Source of the DNA: Paraburkholderia acidipaludis NBRC 101816
GTDB taxonomy: Bacteria > Pseudomonadota > Gammaproteobacteria > Burkholderiales > Burkholderiaceae
DNA: 64,000 nucleotides
Direction of reading: 5' to 3'
NCBI RefSeq assembly: GCF_000684975.1
Contig: NZ_BAXZ01000022.1
Location: 66,866 to 130,865 of the forward strand
Part shown: in pieces, positions 11,160 through 19,028 of the stretch
Position numbering within the stretch: position 1 is the first letter of the stretch
How the letters are laid out: each line of letters begins with the position of its first letter
The notes under the pieces: generated by a model
Database searches by the model: none
What the model was told of the DNA's origin: nothing
The model's input: only the letters and a program-made list of their open reading frames with translations
Program-made: the position numbers and the translations under genes

Positions 11160-11810
11160 GTGCAACTCTACAGCTTCTTCAACAGCTCGACTTCGTATCG
11201 CGTGCGCATTGCGCTGAATCTCAAGGGCATCGCGTATGAAACCGAAGGCGTCAACATTCGCGTTGGCGCGCATCGCGACGCGCGGTACGTGGCCGGCGTG
11301 AATCCGGCGGCTGCCGTGCCCGCGATCGTCGACGGCGATTTCCATCTCGGCCAGTCGCTCGCCATTATCGACTGGCTCGACGCGCGCTATCCCGAGCCGC
11401 GCCTCATCCCCGCCGAGCCGGAGGCGCGCGCACGCGTGCTGGAGCTGGCCTGCCTGATCGGTTGCGATATTCATCCCGTCAACAACCTGCGGATCCTGCG
11501 TTATCTGCAGGACGAACTAATGGTGTCGGCCGCGCAGAAGAGCGCGTGGTACCGGCATTGGGTGGACGAAGGCATGGCCGCCGTGGAGCGGCTCCTCGAG
11601 CGTGCCGCGCAAACGAACGAGGGGCCGTGGTGCTTCGGCGCGCAGCCCACGCTGGCCGACTGCTGCCTCGTGCCGCAGATCGCAAACGCGCTGCGCATGG
11701 GCTGCGGACTGGACGCGTATCCGCGCAGTCTTGCCGTCTACCGGCATGCGAGCGCGCATCCCGCCTTCGTCGCCGCCGAGCCGCAGCGGCAACCCGATTA
11801 CACGGACTGA
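11160..11810 (+). CDS. nagL: Maleylpyruvate isomerase (zeta-class GST type)
   Basis: A 216-residue glutathione transferase-like protein. The active-site segment FFNSSTSYRVRIALN near the N-terminus is that of maleylpyruvate/maleylacetoacetate isomerases, which use glutathione to turn maleylpyruvate into fumarylpyruvate. The C-terminal helical domain is complete. The start is a GTG at 11160, preceded by AAGGAAGGG; there is no better ATG that keeps the first beta strand. It sits between the hydrolase and hydroxylase genes of the gentisate operon, which supports maleylpyruvate rather than maleylacetoacetate as substrate. Confidence 0.9.
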   Translation: MQLYSFFNSSTSYRVRIALNLKGIAYETEGVNIRVGAHRDARYVAGVNPAAAVPAIVDGDFHLGQSLAIIDWLDARYPEPRLIPAEPEARARVLELACLIGCDIHPVNNLRILRYLQDELMVSAAQKSAWYRHWVDEGMAAVERLLERAAQTNEGPWCFGAQPTLADCCLVPQIANALRMGCGLDAYPRSLAVYRHASAHPAFVAAEPQRQPDYTD

Positions 11811-11845
11811 GCGGCGCAGCGCCCGCTATCCATCAGGAGACAAAC

Positions 11846-13054
11846 ATGGAAAAACCCCCTTCAACGCGCCGCGCAATCGTCGTCGGCGGCGGCATCGGCG
11901 GATTGGCCGCGGCGCTCGCGCTTGCGCGCGAAAACGTGCAGGTGCTCCTGCTCGAACAGGCCGCGCAGATCGGCGAAATCGGCGCGGGCATCCAGCTCGG
12001 CCCCAATGCGTTCAACGCGCTCGATGCGCTGGGCGCGGGCGAAGCCGCGCGCAATCGCGCGGTCTTCACGGACTCGCTCACCTTGATGGACGCGACCAAT
12101 GCGAAGCCGGTCGCCCGCATCGAAACCGGCGAGCGCTTTCGCGAGCGCTTTGGCAATCCGTATGCGGTGATTCATCGCGCGGACATTCATCTCTCGATCC
12201 TCGAGGCCGTGCAGGGCAACCCGCGCATCCAGTTCCGCACCAATACGCAGGTGTGCGGCTTCGAGCAGGACGAGCGGGGCGTGACGGTCATTGATCAGCA
12301 CGGCGAACGTTATCGGGCCGATGCGGTGATCGGCTGCGACGGCGTGAAGTCGGCGATCCGCGCGGCCCTGATCGGCGACGAGCCGAGCGTGACCGGGCAC
12401 GTTGTCTATCGCGCCGTGGTCGACGTCGAGAACATGCCTCAGGACCTGCAGATCAATGCCCCCGTCGTATGGGCCGGACCGCATTGCCACCTCGTGCACT
12501 ATCCGCTGCGCGGCGGCCGCCAGTACAACCTCGTCGTGACGTTCCACAGCCGCGAGCAGGAAGTGTGGGGCGTGCGCGACGGCAGCAAGGAAGAAGTGCT
12601 CTCGTACTTCGAGGGCATCCACCCGCTGCCGCACCAGATGCTCGACCGGCCCACGTCGTGGCGCCGCTGGGCCACGGCCGACCGCGACCCGGTTGCGCAA
12701 TGGAGCTTCGGGCGCGCGACGATATTGGGCGACGCCGCGCATCCGATGACGCAATACATCGCGCAGGGCGCCTGCCAGGCGCTCGAAGACGCCGTCACGC
12801 TGGGCGCTGCCGTGCGCGAGGCCGACGGCGATTTCGAGGCGGCGTTCAAGCGCTACGAGGCCGCGCGCATTCCGCGCACCGCGCGCGTGCTGTACTCGGC
12901 GCGCGAGATGGGGCGCATCTACCACGCGAAGGGCGTCGACCGGCTCGTGCGCAATTCGCTGTGGGTCGGCCGCAGCCAGGAGCAGTTCTACGACGCGCTT
13001 CAATGGCTGCACGGCTGGCGGGCGCAGGATTGCCTCGCCGACGCGCAAGGCTGA
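11846..13054 (+). CDS. 3-hydroxybenzoate 6-hydroxylase (FAD monooxygenase)
   Basis: A 402-residue group A flavoprotein monooxygenase. The FAD-binding GxGxxG motif is at residues 13-18 (VVGGGIGGLAAAL), the DG motif in VIGCDGVKSAIR, and the GD motif in ATILGDAAHPM. Enzymes of this subgroup para-hydroxylate 3-hydroxybenzoate to gentisate with NADH and O2. Salicylate hydroxylases are close relatives, so salicylate 5-hydroxylation-like or other substrates cannot be excluded from sequence alone, but the gentisate operon and the aromatic-acid transporter behind it favour 3-hydroxybenzoate. ATG at 11846 with AGGAGA 5 nt before it. Confidence 0.88.
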   Translation: MEKPPSTRRAIVVGGGIGGLAAALALARENVQVLLLEQAAQIGEIGAGIQLGPNAFNALDALGAGEAARNRAVFTDSLTLMDATNAKPVARIETGERFRERFGNPYAVIHRADIHLSILEAVQGNPRIQFRTNTQVCGFEQDERGVTVIDQHGERYRADAVIGCDGVKSAIRAALIGDEPSVTGHVVYRAVVDVENMPQDLQINAPVVWAGPHCHLVHYPLRGGRQYNLVVTFHSREQEVWGVRDGSKEEVLSYFEGIHPLPHQMLDRPTSWRRWATADRDPVAQWSFGRATILGDAAHPMTQYIAQGACQALEDAVTLGAAVREADGDFEAAFKRYEAARIPRTARVLYSAREMGRIYHAKGVDRLVRNSLWVGRSQEQFYDALQWLHGWRAQDCLADAQG

Positions 13055-13147
13055 CGTTCGCGCATTTCCTTCTCAATCCAGCACAAGATCGGCAGGCCGC
13101 GCCCGGCGGGCACGGGTCATGCCGGCCATCCTTTCCAGGAGACAGGC

Positions 13148-14521
13148 ATGTCCACCGTGGCATCCCTCGATGTGACCGCGTTCATCGACCGGCATCGCGT
13201 TTCGCGATTCCAGCTGCTGATCGTTATTCTTTGTTTTCTGATTGTCGCGATCGACGGTTTCGACACCGCCGCGATCGGCTTCATTGCCCCCGCCATTCAC
13301 GCTTACTGGCACTTGTCGCCGAAGCAGCTTGCGCCGATCTTCGGCGCGGGCCTCGCGGGTCTGATGGCGGGCGCCTTCGTGTTCGGCCCTTTCGGCGACC
13401 GGATCGGGCGCAAGCGTCTGCTGCTGGTCTGCGTGCTGGCGTTTGGCGCGGCGAGCATCGTGTCCGCCGCCGCGCCCACACCGGGATGGCTGATCGCGCT
13501 GCGCTTTCTCACCGGGCTCGGGCTGGGCGGCGCCATGCCGAATGCCATCACGCTCACGTCCGAATACTGTCCGTCCGCGCGCCGCTCGTTCCTCGTGACG
13601 ACCATGTTCTGCGGCTTCACCTGCGGCTCCGCGCTCGGCGGCTTTGCGGCGGCGGCGCTCATCGAGAGCTTCGGCTGGCGTTCGGTGCTGCTGGCCGGCG
13701 GGATCGCGCCGCTCGGGATTGGCGTTGCGATCGCCCTGCTGCTGCCCGAATCGGTGCGCTACATGGTGAACGCCCGTATGCCCGCAGCCGCGATTGCGCG
13801 CACGCTCGCGCGCATCGCGCCGGAACCCGCGCTCGAAGGCGCCGTCTTCACGGTGGCCGATGGCGGCGCTCATGCGCACGCTCAAGCGCACTCGACCGGG
13901 AGGCGCGTGCTCGATCTGCTCACGCCCGAGCTTCGGCGCGGCACGCTGCTGCTGTGGACGACGTTTTTCGCGAGCCTGCTCGTGATCTACCTGTTGTCGA
14001 GCTGGCTGCCCACGCTCCTGCACACGGGCGGCGCCACGATACGCACGGCCGCTCTCGTTACCGCCATGTTCCAGGTGGGCGGCACGCTTGGCGCGATCGT
14101 GCTCGGCTGGCTGATGGACCGCATGAAGCCCTGCAACGTGCTGGCGGTGAGCTATGTGGCGGCCGGGCTCTTCGTCGCGGCGCTCGGCTATCTCACCGCG
14201 TCGCCGTGGCTTGCGGCGCTGGCGGTGTGCGGGGCCGGCTTCTGCGTATCGGGCTCGCAGGTCGGGGTGAATGCGCTCTCCGCGGCGTTCTATCCCACGG
14301 CCTGCCGTGCTACTGGCGTGAGCATTGCGAACGGCGTCGGGCGTATCGGCTCGGTGGTGGGCGCGGTGGCCGGCGGCTCGATGCTGGCTTCGGGAATGAC
14401 GATGCCGGCGCTCTTTGTCGGCATTGCGATACCGGCCGTCATGGCCGGGGCGGCGATGGCGTTGTTCGGGCTGGTGCTGCACGGCAGCCGCCAGGCCGTG
14501 CAGTTGACCGGGGGCGTTTGA
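13148..14521 (+). CDS. MFS aromatic acid:H+ symporter (3-hydroxybenzoate uptake)
   Basis: A 457-residue major facilitator with 12 predicted membrane segments. It matches the AAHS (aromatic acid:H+ symporter) family: the TM1 motif DGFDTAAIGFIAP and the loop 2-3 motif GPFGDRIGRKR are both visible. Placed last in the gentisate operon, with AGGAGACAGGC before its ATG, it most likely imports 3-hydroxybenzoate, possibly also gentisate. The cytoplasmic central loop (about residues 215-260) is histidine- and alanine-rich. It converges on the GNAT gene. Confidence 0.9.
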   Translation: MSTVASLDVTAFIDRHRVSRFQLLIVILCFLIVAIDGFDTAAIGFIAPAIHAYWHLSPKQLAPIFGAGLAGLMAGAFVFGPFGDRIGRKRLLLVCVLAFGAASIVSAAAPTPGWLIALRFLTGLGLGGAMPNAITLTSEYCPSARRSFLVTTMFCGFTCGSALGGFAAAALIESFGWRSVLLAGGIAPLGIGVAIALLLPESVRYMVNARMPAAAIARTLARIAPEPALEGAVFTVADGGAHAHAQAHSTGRRVLDLLTPELRRGTLLLWTTFFASLLVIYLLSSWLPTLLHTGGATIRTAALVTAMFQVGGTLGAIVLGWLMDRMKPCNVLAVSYVAAGLFVAALGYLTASPWLAALAVCGAGFCVSGSQVGVNALSAAFYPTACRATGVSIANGVGRIGSVVGAVAGGSMLASGMTMPALFVGIAIPAVMAGAAMALFGLVLHGSRQAVQLTGGV

Positions 14522-14531
14522 GCGGTGTGCA

Positions 14532-15380
14532 TCACGCCGGGCGCGCTGCCCGGAAGTCGGGTTCCTGGCACAGACTGGCGACGCGGCCATGCGGCCGAAA
14601 CCCGATCGATTCGTAGATGGCGCCGGCGTAATGCGCTTCGTCGGCGACCATGACGAGCTTCTCCGCACGGCCGGCGGTCAGCCCGATCGCCTCGCTCACG
14701 AGGGTCTTGCAGACACGCTGATTGCGATGACGCTGCGCGGTGATGACCGACTGGAAGCGCCCCAGGCCCTCGAAAAAAAACAGGCCGAGGCTGCCTGCCA
14801 GCTCGCCCTCGATGAAGGCGCCCCAGCAATCCCCCAGGCCGCGCTCGATCAGGCACTGCCATGTCGCCTGCAGGTATGCCATGTAGCGCCGCGTGCTGAG
14901 GGCAGACGGATCCGCGAGATCGGCCAGATGCATGCGGGACCAGTCGTTCCAGTCCCGCCGCGATTTGAGCCGGCGCACCTCGACGCGCGGGTTGATCGCA
15001 ACGTCGCGCAGGTCGTGCGGCTGCGCGGCAAGCACGCGGCAGGTCGTAAGGTCGTAGCCTTGCCGAACCCACGCGTCGACGCTGACGGGGTTATCGGGCG
15101 CTTCGGGGGTTTCAGGCCACACGAAGGTTCGATGCGCAATGCGCGGCGGTGTCCCGACGAGGCGCGCGAAGTCGTGCTCGATGCGCTCGATATCGCTGTC
15201 CGTCGGCCGCTGCCGCAGGAAAAGCAGGTTGCCGAAGAAGTAATCGGGCACGTCCGGCGTCCGGGCGACGACGTAGTCGCCCTCCGCATCGACTATTCCC
15301 GTTTCCTGGAGAAGCAGCAGATCCGTAAAGAGTCCCAGGTTATCGGTAAAGTGCGCGGCAAAGCGTCGTTCGTCGTTCAT
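14532..15380 (-). CDS. GNAT-family N-acetyltransferase
   Basis: A 282-residue protein with a GNAT fold in its second half (about residues 135-270). The acetyl-CoA loop region reads SVITAQRHRNQRVCKTLVSEA, close to the Q/R-x-x-G/A pattern. The N-terminal 130 residues resemble a second, degenerate GNAT repeat. Acceptor unknown. The gene converges on the aromatic acid transporter with 10 bp between stops and is not part of that operon. Confidence 0.75.
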   Translation of the reverse strand: MNDERRFAAHFTDNLGLFTDLLLLQETGIVDAEGDYVVARTPDVPDYFFGNLLFLRQRPTDSDIERIEHDFARLVGTPPRIAHRTFVWPETPEAPDNPVSVDAWVRQGYDLTTCRVLAAQPHDLRDVAINPRVEVRRLKSRRDWNDWSRMHLADLADPSALSTRRYMAYLQATWQCLIERGLGDCWGAFIEGELAGSLGLFFFEGLGRFQSVITAQRHRNQRVCKTLVSEAIGLTAGRAEKLVMVADEAHYAGAIYESIGFRPHGRVASLCQEPDFRAARPA

Positions 15381-15688
15381 GAATCGCCTTCCTCGTCCTC
15401 ATGCAAATGGGCGCTCGATTGTAGCCCGCTCGCCGCGCATCGCCTGGATCTGGAGGGTGGATCGATCTCATGCTGTGAAGCCAGATTATCCGCACCTCGC
15501 GTAGCGCCTGTTTAACGTACGTGAGCGCGCGGCATCGATCATGTTGGCCTCGTGGATTTTAAATTGATCGTGACGGCGTCACTGCGGGACTTGGGGATAT
15601 CGTGGCGGAACTTGACGTTCCACCCGGCGGGAACTAGAGCTCGCGCGCGCCATTGCGACGGCGCGATAAGCGTCAGTGACTTCCGTCC
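15381..15688. other. Intergenic, no gene seen
   Basis: No supported coding region. It contains the upstream region of the GNAT gene and a short inverted repeat (GGAAC/GTTCC near 15607-15621). Nothing else stands out. Confidence 0.6.
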
Positions 15689-15859
15689 TTAGCCGATAAG
15701 ACGAGGCCGATACGGATGGCGTTGCGTCCGCGCGGCCAGCTTTCGCTCGCTGGCGAGCGTGAATGTTAGATACAGGCGACGAGGAACGACGACGAACCTG
15801 CGAATCGCACCAAGCGCACAGGCCGGGTTGGTCCAGTATGAAATGCGGTAGAGCTGCAT
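15689..15859 (-). CDS. Small basic protein of unknown function
   Basis: A 56-residue arginine-rich protein starting MQLYRISYWTNPACALG. The ATG at 15859 has GGGAG 8 nt before it. It lies 34 bp after the small membrane protein gene on the same strand, so both may be co-transcribed. No domain is recognised. The short length leaves real doubt about whether it is translated. Confidence 0.45.
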   Translation of the reverse strand: MQLYRISYWTNPACALGAIRRFVVVPRRLYLTFTLASERKLAARTQRHPYRPRLIG

Positions 15860-15893
15860 GGTGATTCTCCCGTAGGACGCATCCACCTGTCGG

Positions 15894-16124
15894 TTACCGG
15901 CTACCGCATGCGAGGAAATAGGCCATCAGAAAGGGCATGAAAAGCAACGTGCCCGCGACAAGTCCCCTGATCTGGGTTGCACGGGCATCGTCTTTTTTGA
16001 CGACTTCTCTGGTTACGACATGGTGGCCCGCTGCGGGCTTCTCGACATCGGGCGCAAACGAGTACAGCGTTTGAACACGGCCAGGCAGTTGGAAATGATC
16101 GATCAGCAGCGCAAGCGGGCTCAT
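15894..16124 (-). CDS. Small single-pass membrane protein of unknown function
   Basis: A 76-residue protein. The first 25 residues are mildly amphipathic; the middle is charged and basic (VVTREVVKKDDARATQ); the last 20 residues form a membrane segment (VAGTLLFMPFLMAYFLA). AGGAAA precedes the ATG at 16124. The C-terminal anchor with a cytoplasmic or periplasmic head is all that can be said. No family is recognised. Confidence 0.5.
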   Translation of the reverse strand: MSPLALLIDHFQLPGRVQTLYSFAPDVEKPAAGHHVVTREVVKKDDARATQIRGLVAGTLLFMPFLMAYFLACGSR

Positions 16125-16368
16125 GGCAATTTCCTGTGCGAATGTTTTTGAGATGAATATCAGGATAGGAGTGCCGCCGCGTGCTAGACGTAGGACTAGT
16201 CCGAAATGGTTTATGGCCGGCCCTGCCGTACTCCGCGCAGGAACGGCCAGGGCTCTCTCGGAGGGTCGCTGGAGGCATCCCCGCCCTCGGGGCGGCCGGT
16301 CCTTTCCGCTCCTCCGAAAGCCGGGGGTAATTGCGCAGTGCGTTTTTTGCTTGGCGGCAGGGTACAAA

Positions 16369-16887
16369 ATGTCTTTGCCTGCCACGTGGTCCTCTCACCA
16401 CCACCCTGCGTATTCGGGCCATCCCGCTCAAGGCCAGGACACGCGACGCAAGTTCAACACACGCTGTACCCACGCGCAGCTCCAGCAGTCCATCAGTGAG
16501 CTGGAATTCCTGCTCGAACGCTGTAACCGGCAGAAGGCCGAAGCCGAAACCCTGATGGCGCCGCTGGCCGTCGTGCAGCGCATCATCAATACCCCGGTAG
16601 TGCCCACGCGGACCGTTGCAGATCCGCAAGATAAGCGAGAGCGACATCATTGCGATGCCGTGGCAGTCTGTGGAGCATTGAAGCGCTTCAATAGGTCAGA
16701 CCTTTCGGACGAACCCGGATTTCAGGCTCGTTGTGCCGAAACCGTCGTTCCTGTGCGAACTGACAAATGGCTGTTGGCGGCCAACAAGAGACAGTCGACG
16801 CGGTGGTCCAGATCGTTGACAATACCGAACGAAATATTGCCTGACGCCCTAATTCGCAAGGAGGTTGTACGTGCGCCCGGAAAGTGA
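16369..16887 (+). CDS. Doubtful open frame or gene remnant with coiled-coil stretch
   Basis: The frame starts at an ATG with CAGGG upstream and would encode 172 residues. Only the segment about 38-85 looks protein-like: a charged helix (SISELEFLLERCNRQKAE) followed by a proline-rich link. The flanks have poor composition. It may be the remnant of a larger gene whose 5' part is lost, or a non-coding frame. It overlaps the next gene's GTG start by 17 bp and supplies its AAGGAGG ribosome site. The bases 16125-16368 before it hold no supported gene. Confidence 0.25.
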   Translation: MSLPATWSSHHHPAYSGHPAQGQDTRRKFNTRCTHAQLQQSISELEFLLERCNRQKAEAETLMAPLAVVQRIINTPVVPTRTVADPQDKRERHHCDAVAVCGALKRFNRSDLSDEPGFQARCAETVVPVRTDKWLLAANKRQSTRWSRSLTIPNEILPDALIRKEVVRAPGK

Positions 16888-17470
16888 CGTGCCTTTGCGC
16901 GAACGAGTACTTGTTGTTGAAGGGCGCGCTTCGGCATCAGCCCTGTTCTATGTGCGCGGCGCATTTCCGAAGGAACTGCCGGCTAACAGCGAAATTTTAT
17001 TTATTTCATTTGCGTACGCTGATATTCCGATAGGTCAGGTATTTGACATTGCCTTCCCGACAGACATCCCGCAGTCAGTAACCAAAACACACTGCGAAAT
17101 CGTCGCAGTAACACAGCAATACGCCACGCCACTTGATGAGATTCCGCATGGCTGGAAAACCATTTGCCTTGTGAAATTCGAAGAGGACATTCCCGGCATC
17201 ATCGAATCTCTACCAATGGTGAACGGGTGGTATGAGAATCGAAATACGGTGAGCCTTTGCGACGCAGACGTGTGGAGGCTGATAACGGCTGAGGCAGCGG
17301 TTGATTGGATTAAGGTGTCGAGGGAAGCGCACGAAATCGCGATGCGTCACGGACGGACAGCTCATATCTACGCGGCAATGTTGGCAGAAAAGGCGCAGTC
17401 TGCCGGTGACATCAAAACCGCCCAGTTTTGGCAAGCAGTCTCACGAAGCCTAACGTCTAGATTGGGATGA
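16871..17470 (+). CDS. Unknown protein, first of a lower-GC gene pair
   Basis: A 199-residue soluble protein starting at GTG 16871 behind a perfect AAGGAGG. It has no signal peptide or membrane segment, several beta-like stretches in the first half and a helical C-terminus (ARSEAHEIAMRHGRT region, about 150-199). Base composition and codon use are visibly less GC-rich than the surrounding core genes. The next gene starts 4 bp after its stop. Small, lower-GC, tightly paired genes of this kind are often immunity proteins left from toxin loci or other cargo; nothing here proves it. Confidence 0.7.
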   Translation: MRPESDVPLRERVLVVEGRASASALFYVRGAFPKELPANSEILFISFAYADIPIGQVFDIAFPTDIPQSVTKTHCEIVAVTQQYATPLDEIPHGWKTICLVKFEEDIPGIIESLPMVNGWYENRNTVSLCDADVWRLITAEAAVDWIKVSREAHEIAMRHGRTAHIYAAMLAEKAQSAGDIKTAQFWQAVSRSLTSRLG

Positions 17471-17473
17471 CAG

Positions 17474-17818
17474 ATGGTCGCAGATTATCGACTTAAGCTC
17501 ATGTTTGAGTGGGGCGGCGGCTGTATTTGGGCGGGAAACGATGTAACCCGCAGCAAATACGGAGTTGGTCCAATAGAAGACTCGCTGCCGCTAGCTAATG
17601 AGACGCGCAGAAAGCTTGCGGACATGACTGCGTGGCACGACCTATCGCTCAACTGGGACTACCCGCCAGACCCAGGACCATGGGATGCGTTTGAGTACGA
17701 GCGGTTCGCCGCGGCGGCATCCATGATGCTAGACCATCTTCGATCGGAATTGGGAGACGGTTATTCCGTCGTCTATGAGCGATTAGGATTCTATGAGGGA
17801 AGTGTCGAGAATCAGTAG
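17474..17818 (+). CDS. Unknown small acidic protein, second of the lower-GC pair
   Basis: A 114-residue soluble protein with aromatic-rich motifs LMFEWGGGCIW near the N-terminus and WHDLSLNWDYPPDPGPW in the middle. I recall similar short proteins scattered in actinobacteria and proteobacteria without known function. It begins 4 bp after the previous gene and is surely co-transcribed with it. Lower GC than the flanking DNA suggests arrival with its partner by horizontal transfer. Confidence 0.7.
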   Translation: MVADYRLKLMFEWGGGCIWAGNDVTRSKYGVGPIEDSLPLANETRRKLADMTAWHDLSLNWDYPPDPGPWDAFEYERFAAAASMMLDHLRSELGDGYSVVYERLGFYEGSVENQ

Positions 17819-17910
17819 ACCTAGATCGGGTCACCAGAAATCTCGCTTCGCGGCGAACGGCTGCTTCCGAGAAGTGTCACTGTCCCTTGTGGGTCGAGAT
17901 GAGCCGGACG

Positions 17911-17930
17911 TGTCGGACCTCGTTCGGCCA
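17911..17930 (+). repeat. 20-bp direct repeat, left copy
   Basis: TGTCGGACCTCGTTCGGCCA is repeated at 21116-21135 with one difference (C to T). It lies in non-coding DNA after the lower-GC gene pair. See the right copy and the findings. Confidence 0.7.
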
Positions 17931-18007
17931 GCTTGGGACATTCGGATGACCGCCCAGATCATCAACAATCGGCGTATCAACAAATGGCAGCTAAAAAGCT
18001 GGCATTT

Positions 18008-18925
18008 TCATGCGGCTACCCGCTCCCACGGCGCGGGGGCGCTACGAAAGGACTCCAGCACAATTGCGGCGAGCCGGTCGACCAGAGGTGTCGTGTGGAC
18101 GTTCGTGTGCAGCAAGGCTAACTGGATCGACGGCAACTCAGGCAGGCCGAGTGCAAGGGCCTCAAATGGCTGGGTGGTGGCCGGCAACCCGTAGCGCGTT
18201 CGCACAGTGAGGCCGAGGCCGGCTGCTGCTGCCGCCCATAATCCTGAGAGGCTCGGACTGGTGAACGCCACACGCCACGATATGCCTGCCCGGTCGAGCG
18301 CCGCGATGGCCGCACTGTGAAATAAGCAAGGCCGATCGAACGCGACCAGCGGCAGCGGTTCGCCTGCCTCCAGGTTCCATGGCACCGTTGACGAACCGAT
18401 CCAGGACATCGGCGGCGAAGCTATAGGTTTGCTCGAAAAGCCGCGTGCATTATGGACGGAAAGTGCTTCATCGCCCCAGACCAGTGCAAGGTCGAGTTGC
18501 TTCGTCTCGATGCGCTCCAGCAGTTCGGCATTTCGCGCAACGCGCGCCTCGATCCGCACCTTCGGATGCGCACGTGCAAAGCGCCCGAGCACTTCTGGCA
18601 GAACCGCTTCGCCGAAATCCTCCTGCATGCCGAGCCGGACCCAACCCTCCAGATCGACCCCGCGAACGGCGACGGCAGCTTCGTCGTTAAGTTCGATCAT
18701 GCGCCGCGCGTAGGCGAGCATCGTTTCCCCTGCCTCGGTCAGCGCGAGGCCGCGCCCGGACTTGCGAAAGAGCGGCGTTCCGGCCTGTTCTTCAAGCTTA
18801 CGAAGCTGCGCACTGATCGCGGAAGTAGAGCGCCCGACGCGATCAGCAGCCTTCGCGAAGCTCCGCAACTCCATTCCTGCGACAAGACTCCGCAACACGG
18901 AGACATCGAAGTCGACATGGCCCAT
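18008..18925 (-). CDS. LysR-family regulator
   Basis: A 305-residue LysR regulator with N-terminal winged helix-turn-helix (FAKAADRVGRSTSAISAQL, about residues 20-40) and an effector domain. ATG 18925 is preferred to an in-frame TTG two codons upstream. It is divergent from an MFS transporter gene, 103 bp apart, so it probably controls that gene. The palindrome at 18944-18953 between them is a candidate binding site. The gene ends about 78 bp after the left copy of the 20-bp repeat. Confidence 0.85.
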   Translation of the reverse strand: MGHVDFDVSVLRSLVAGMELRSFAKAADRVGRSTSAISAQLRKLEEQAGTPLFRKSGRGLALTEAGETMLAYARRMIELNDEAAVAVRGVDLEGWVRLGMQEDFGEAVLPEVLGRFARAHPKVRIEARVARNAELLERIETKQLDLALVWGDEALSVHNARGFSSKPIASPPMSWIGSSTVPWNLEAGEPLPLVAFDRPCLFHSAAIAALDRAGISWRVAFTSPSLSGLWAAAAAGLGLTVRTRYGLPATTQPFEALALGLPELPSIQLALLHTNVHTTPLVDRLAAIVLESFRSAPAPWERVAA

Positions 18926-18942
18926 AATCAATCATCCCATTT

Positions 18943-18956
18943 TATCGAACGATTAC
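18943..18956. promoter_or_regulatory. Candidate LysR operator
   Basis: ATCGAACGAT (18944-18953) is a perfect palindrome embedded in AT-rich DNA between the divergent LysR and MFS genes. Its place and symmetry fit a LysR recognition site, but this is not tested. Confidence 0.35.
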
Positions 18957-19028
18957 TTCATTATTTTCCAATATTCAGAATGATCGTAAGGCGCGAAACT
19001 GGATGCGTCAAATTCCGGAGTCAACGAT

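Noticed and set aside
12469..14616. A 715-residue plus-strand open frame
   Set aside because: Another frame of the hydroxylase and transporter genes; composition unnatural.
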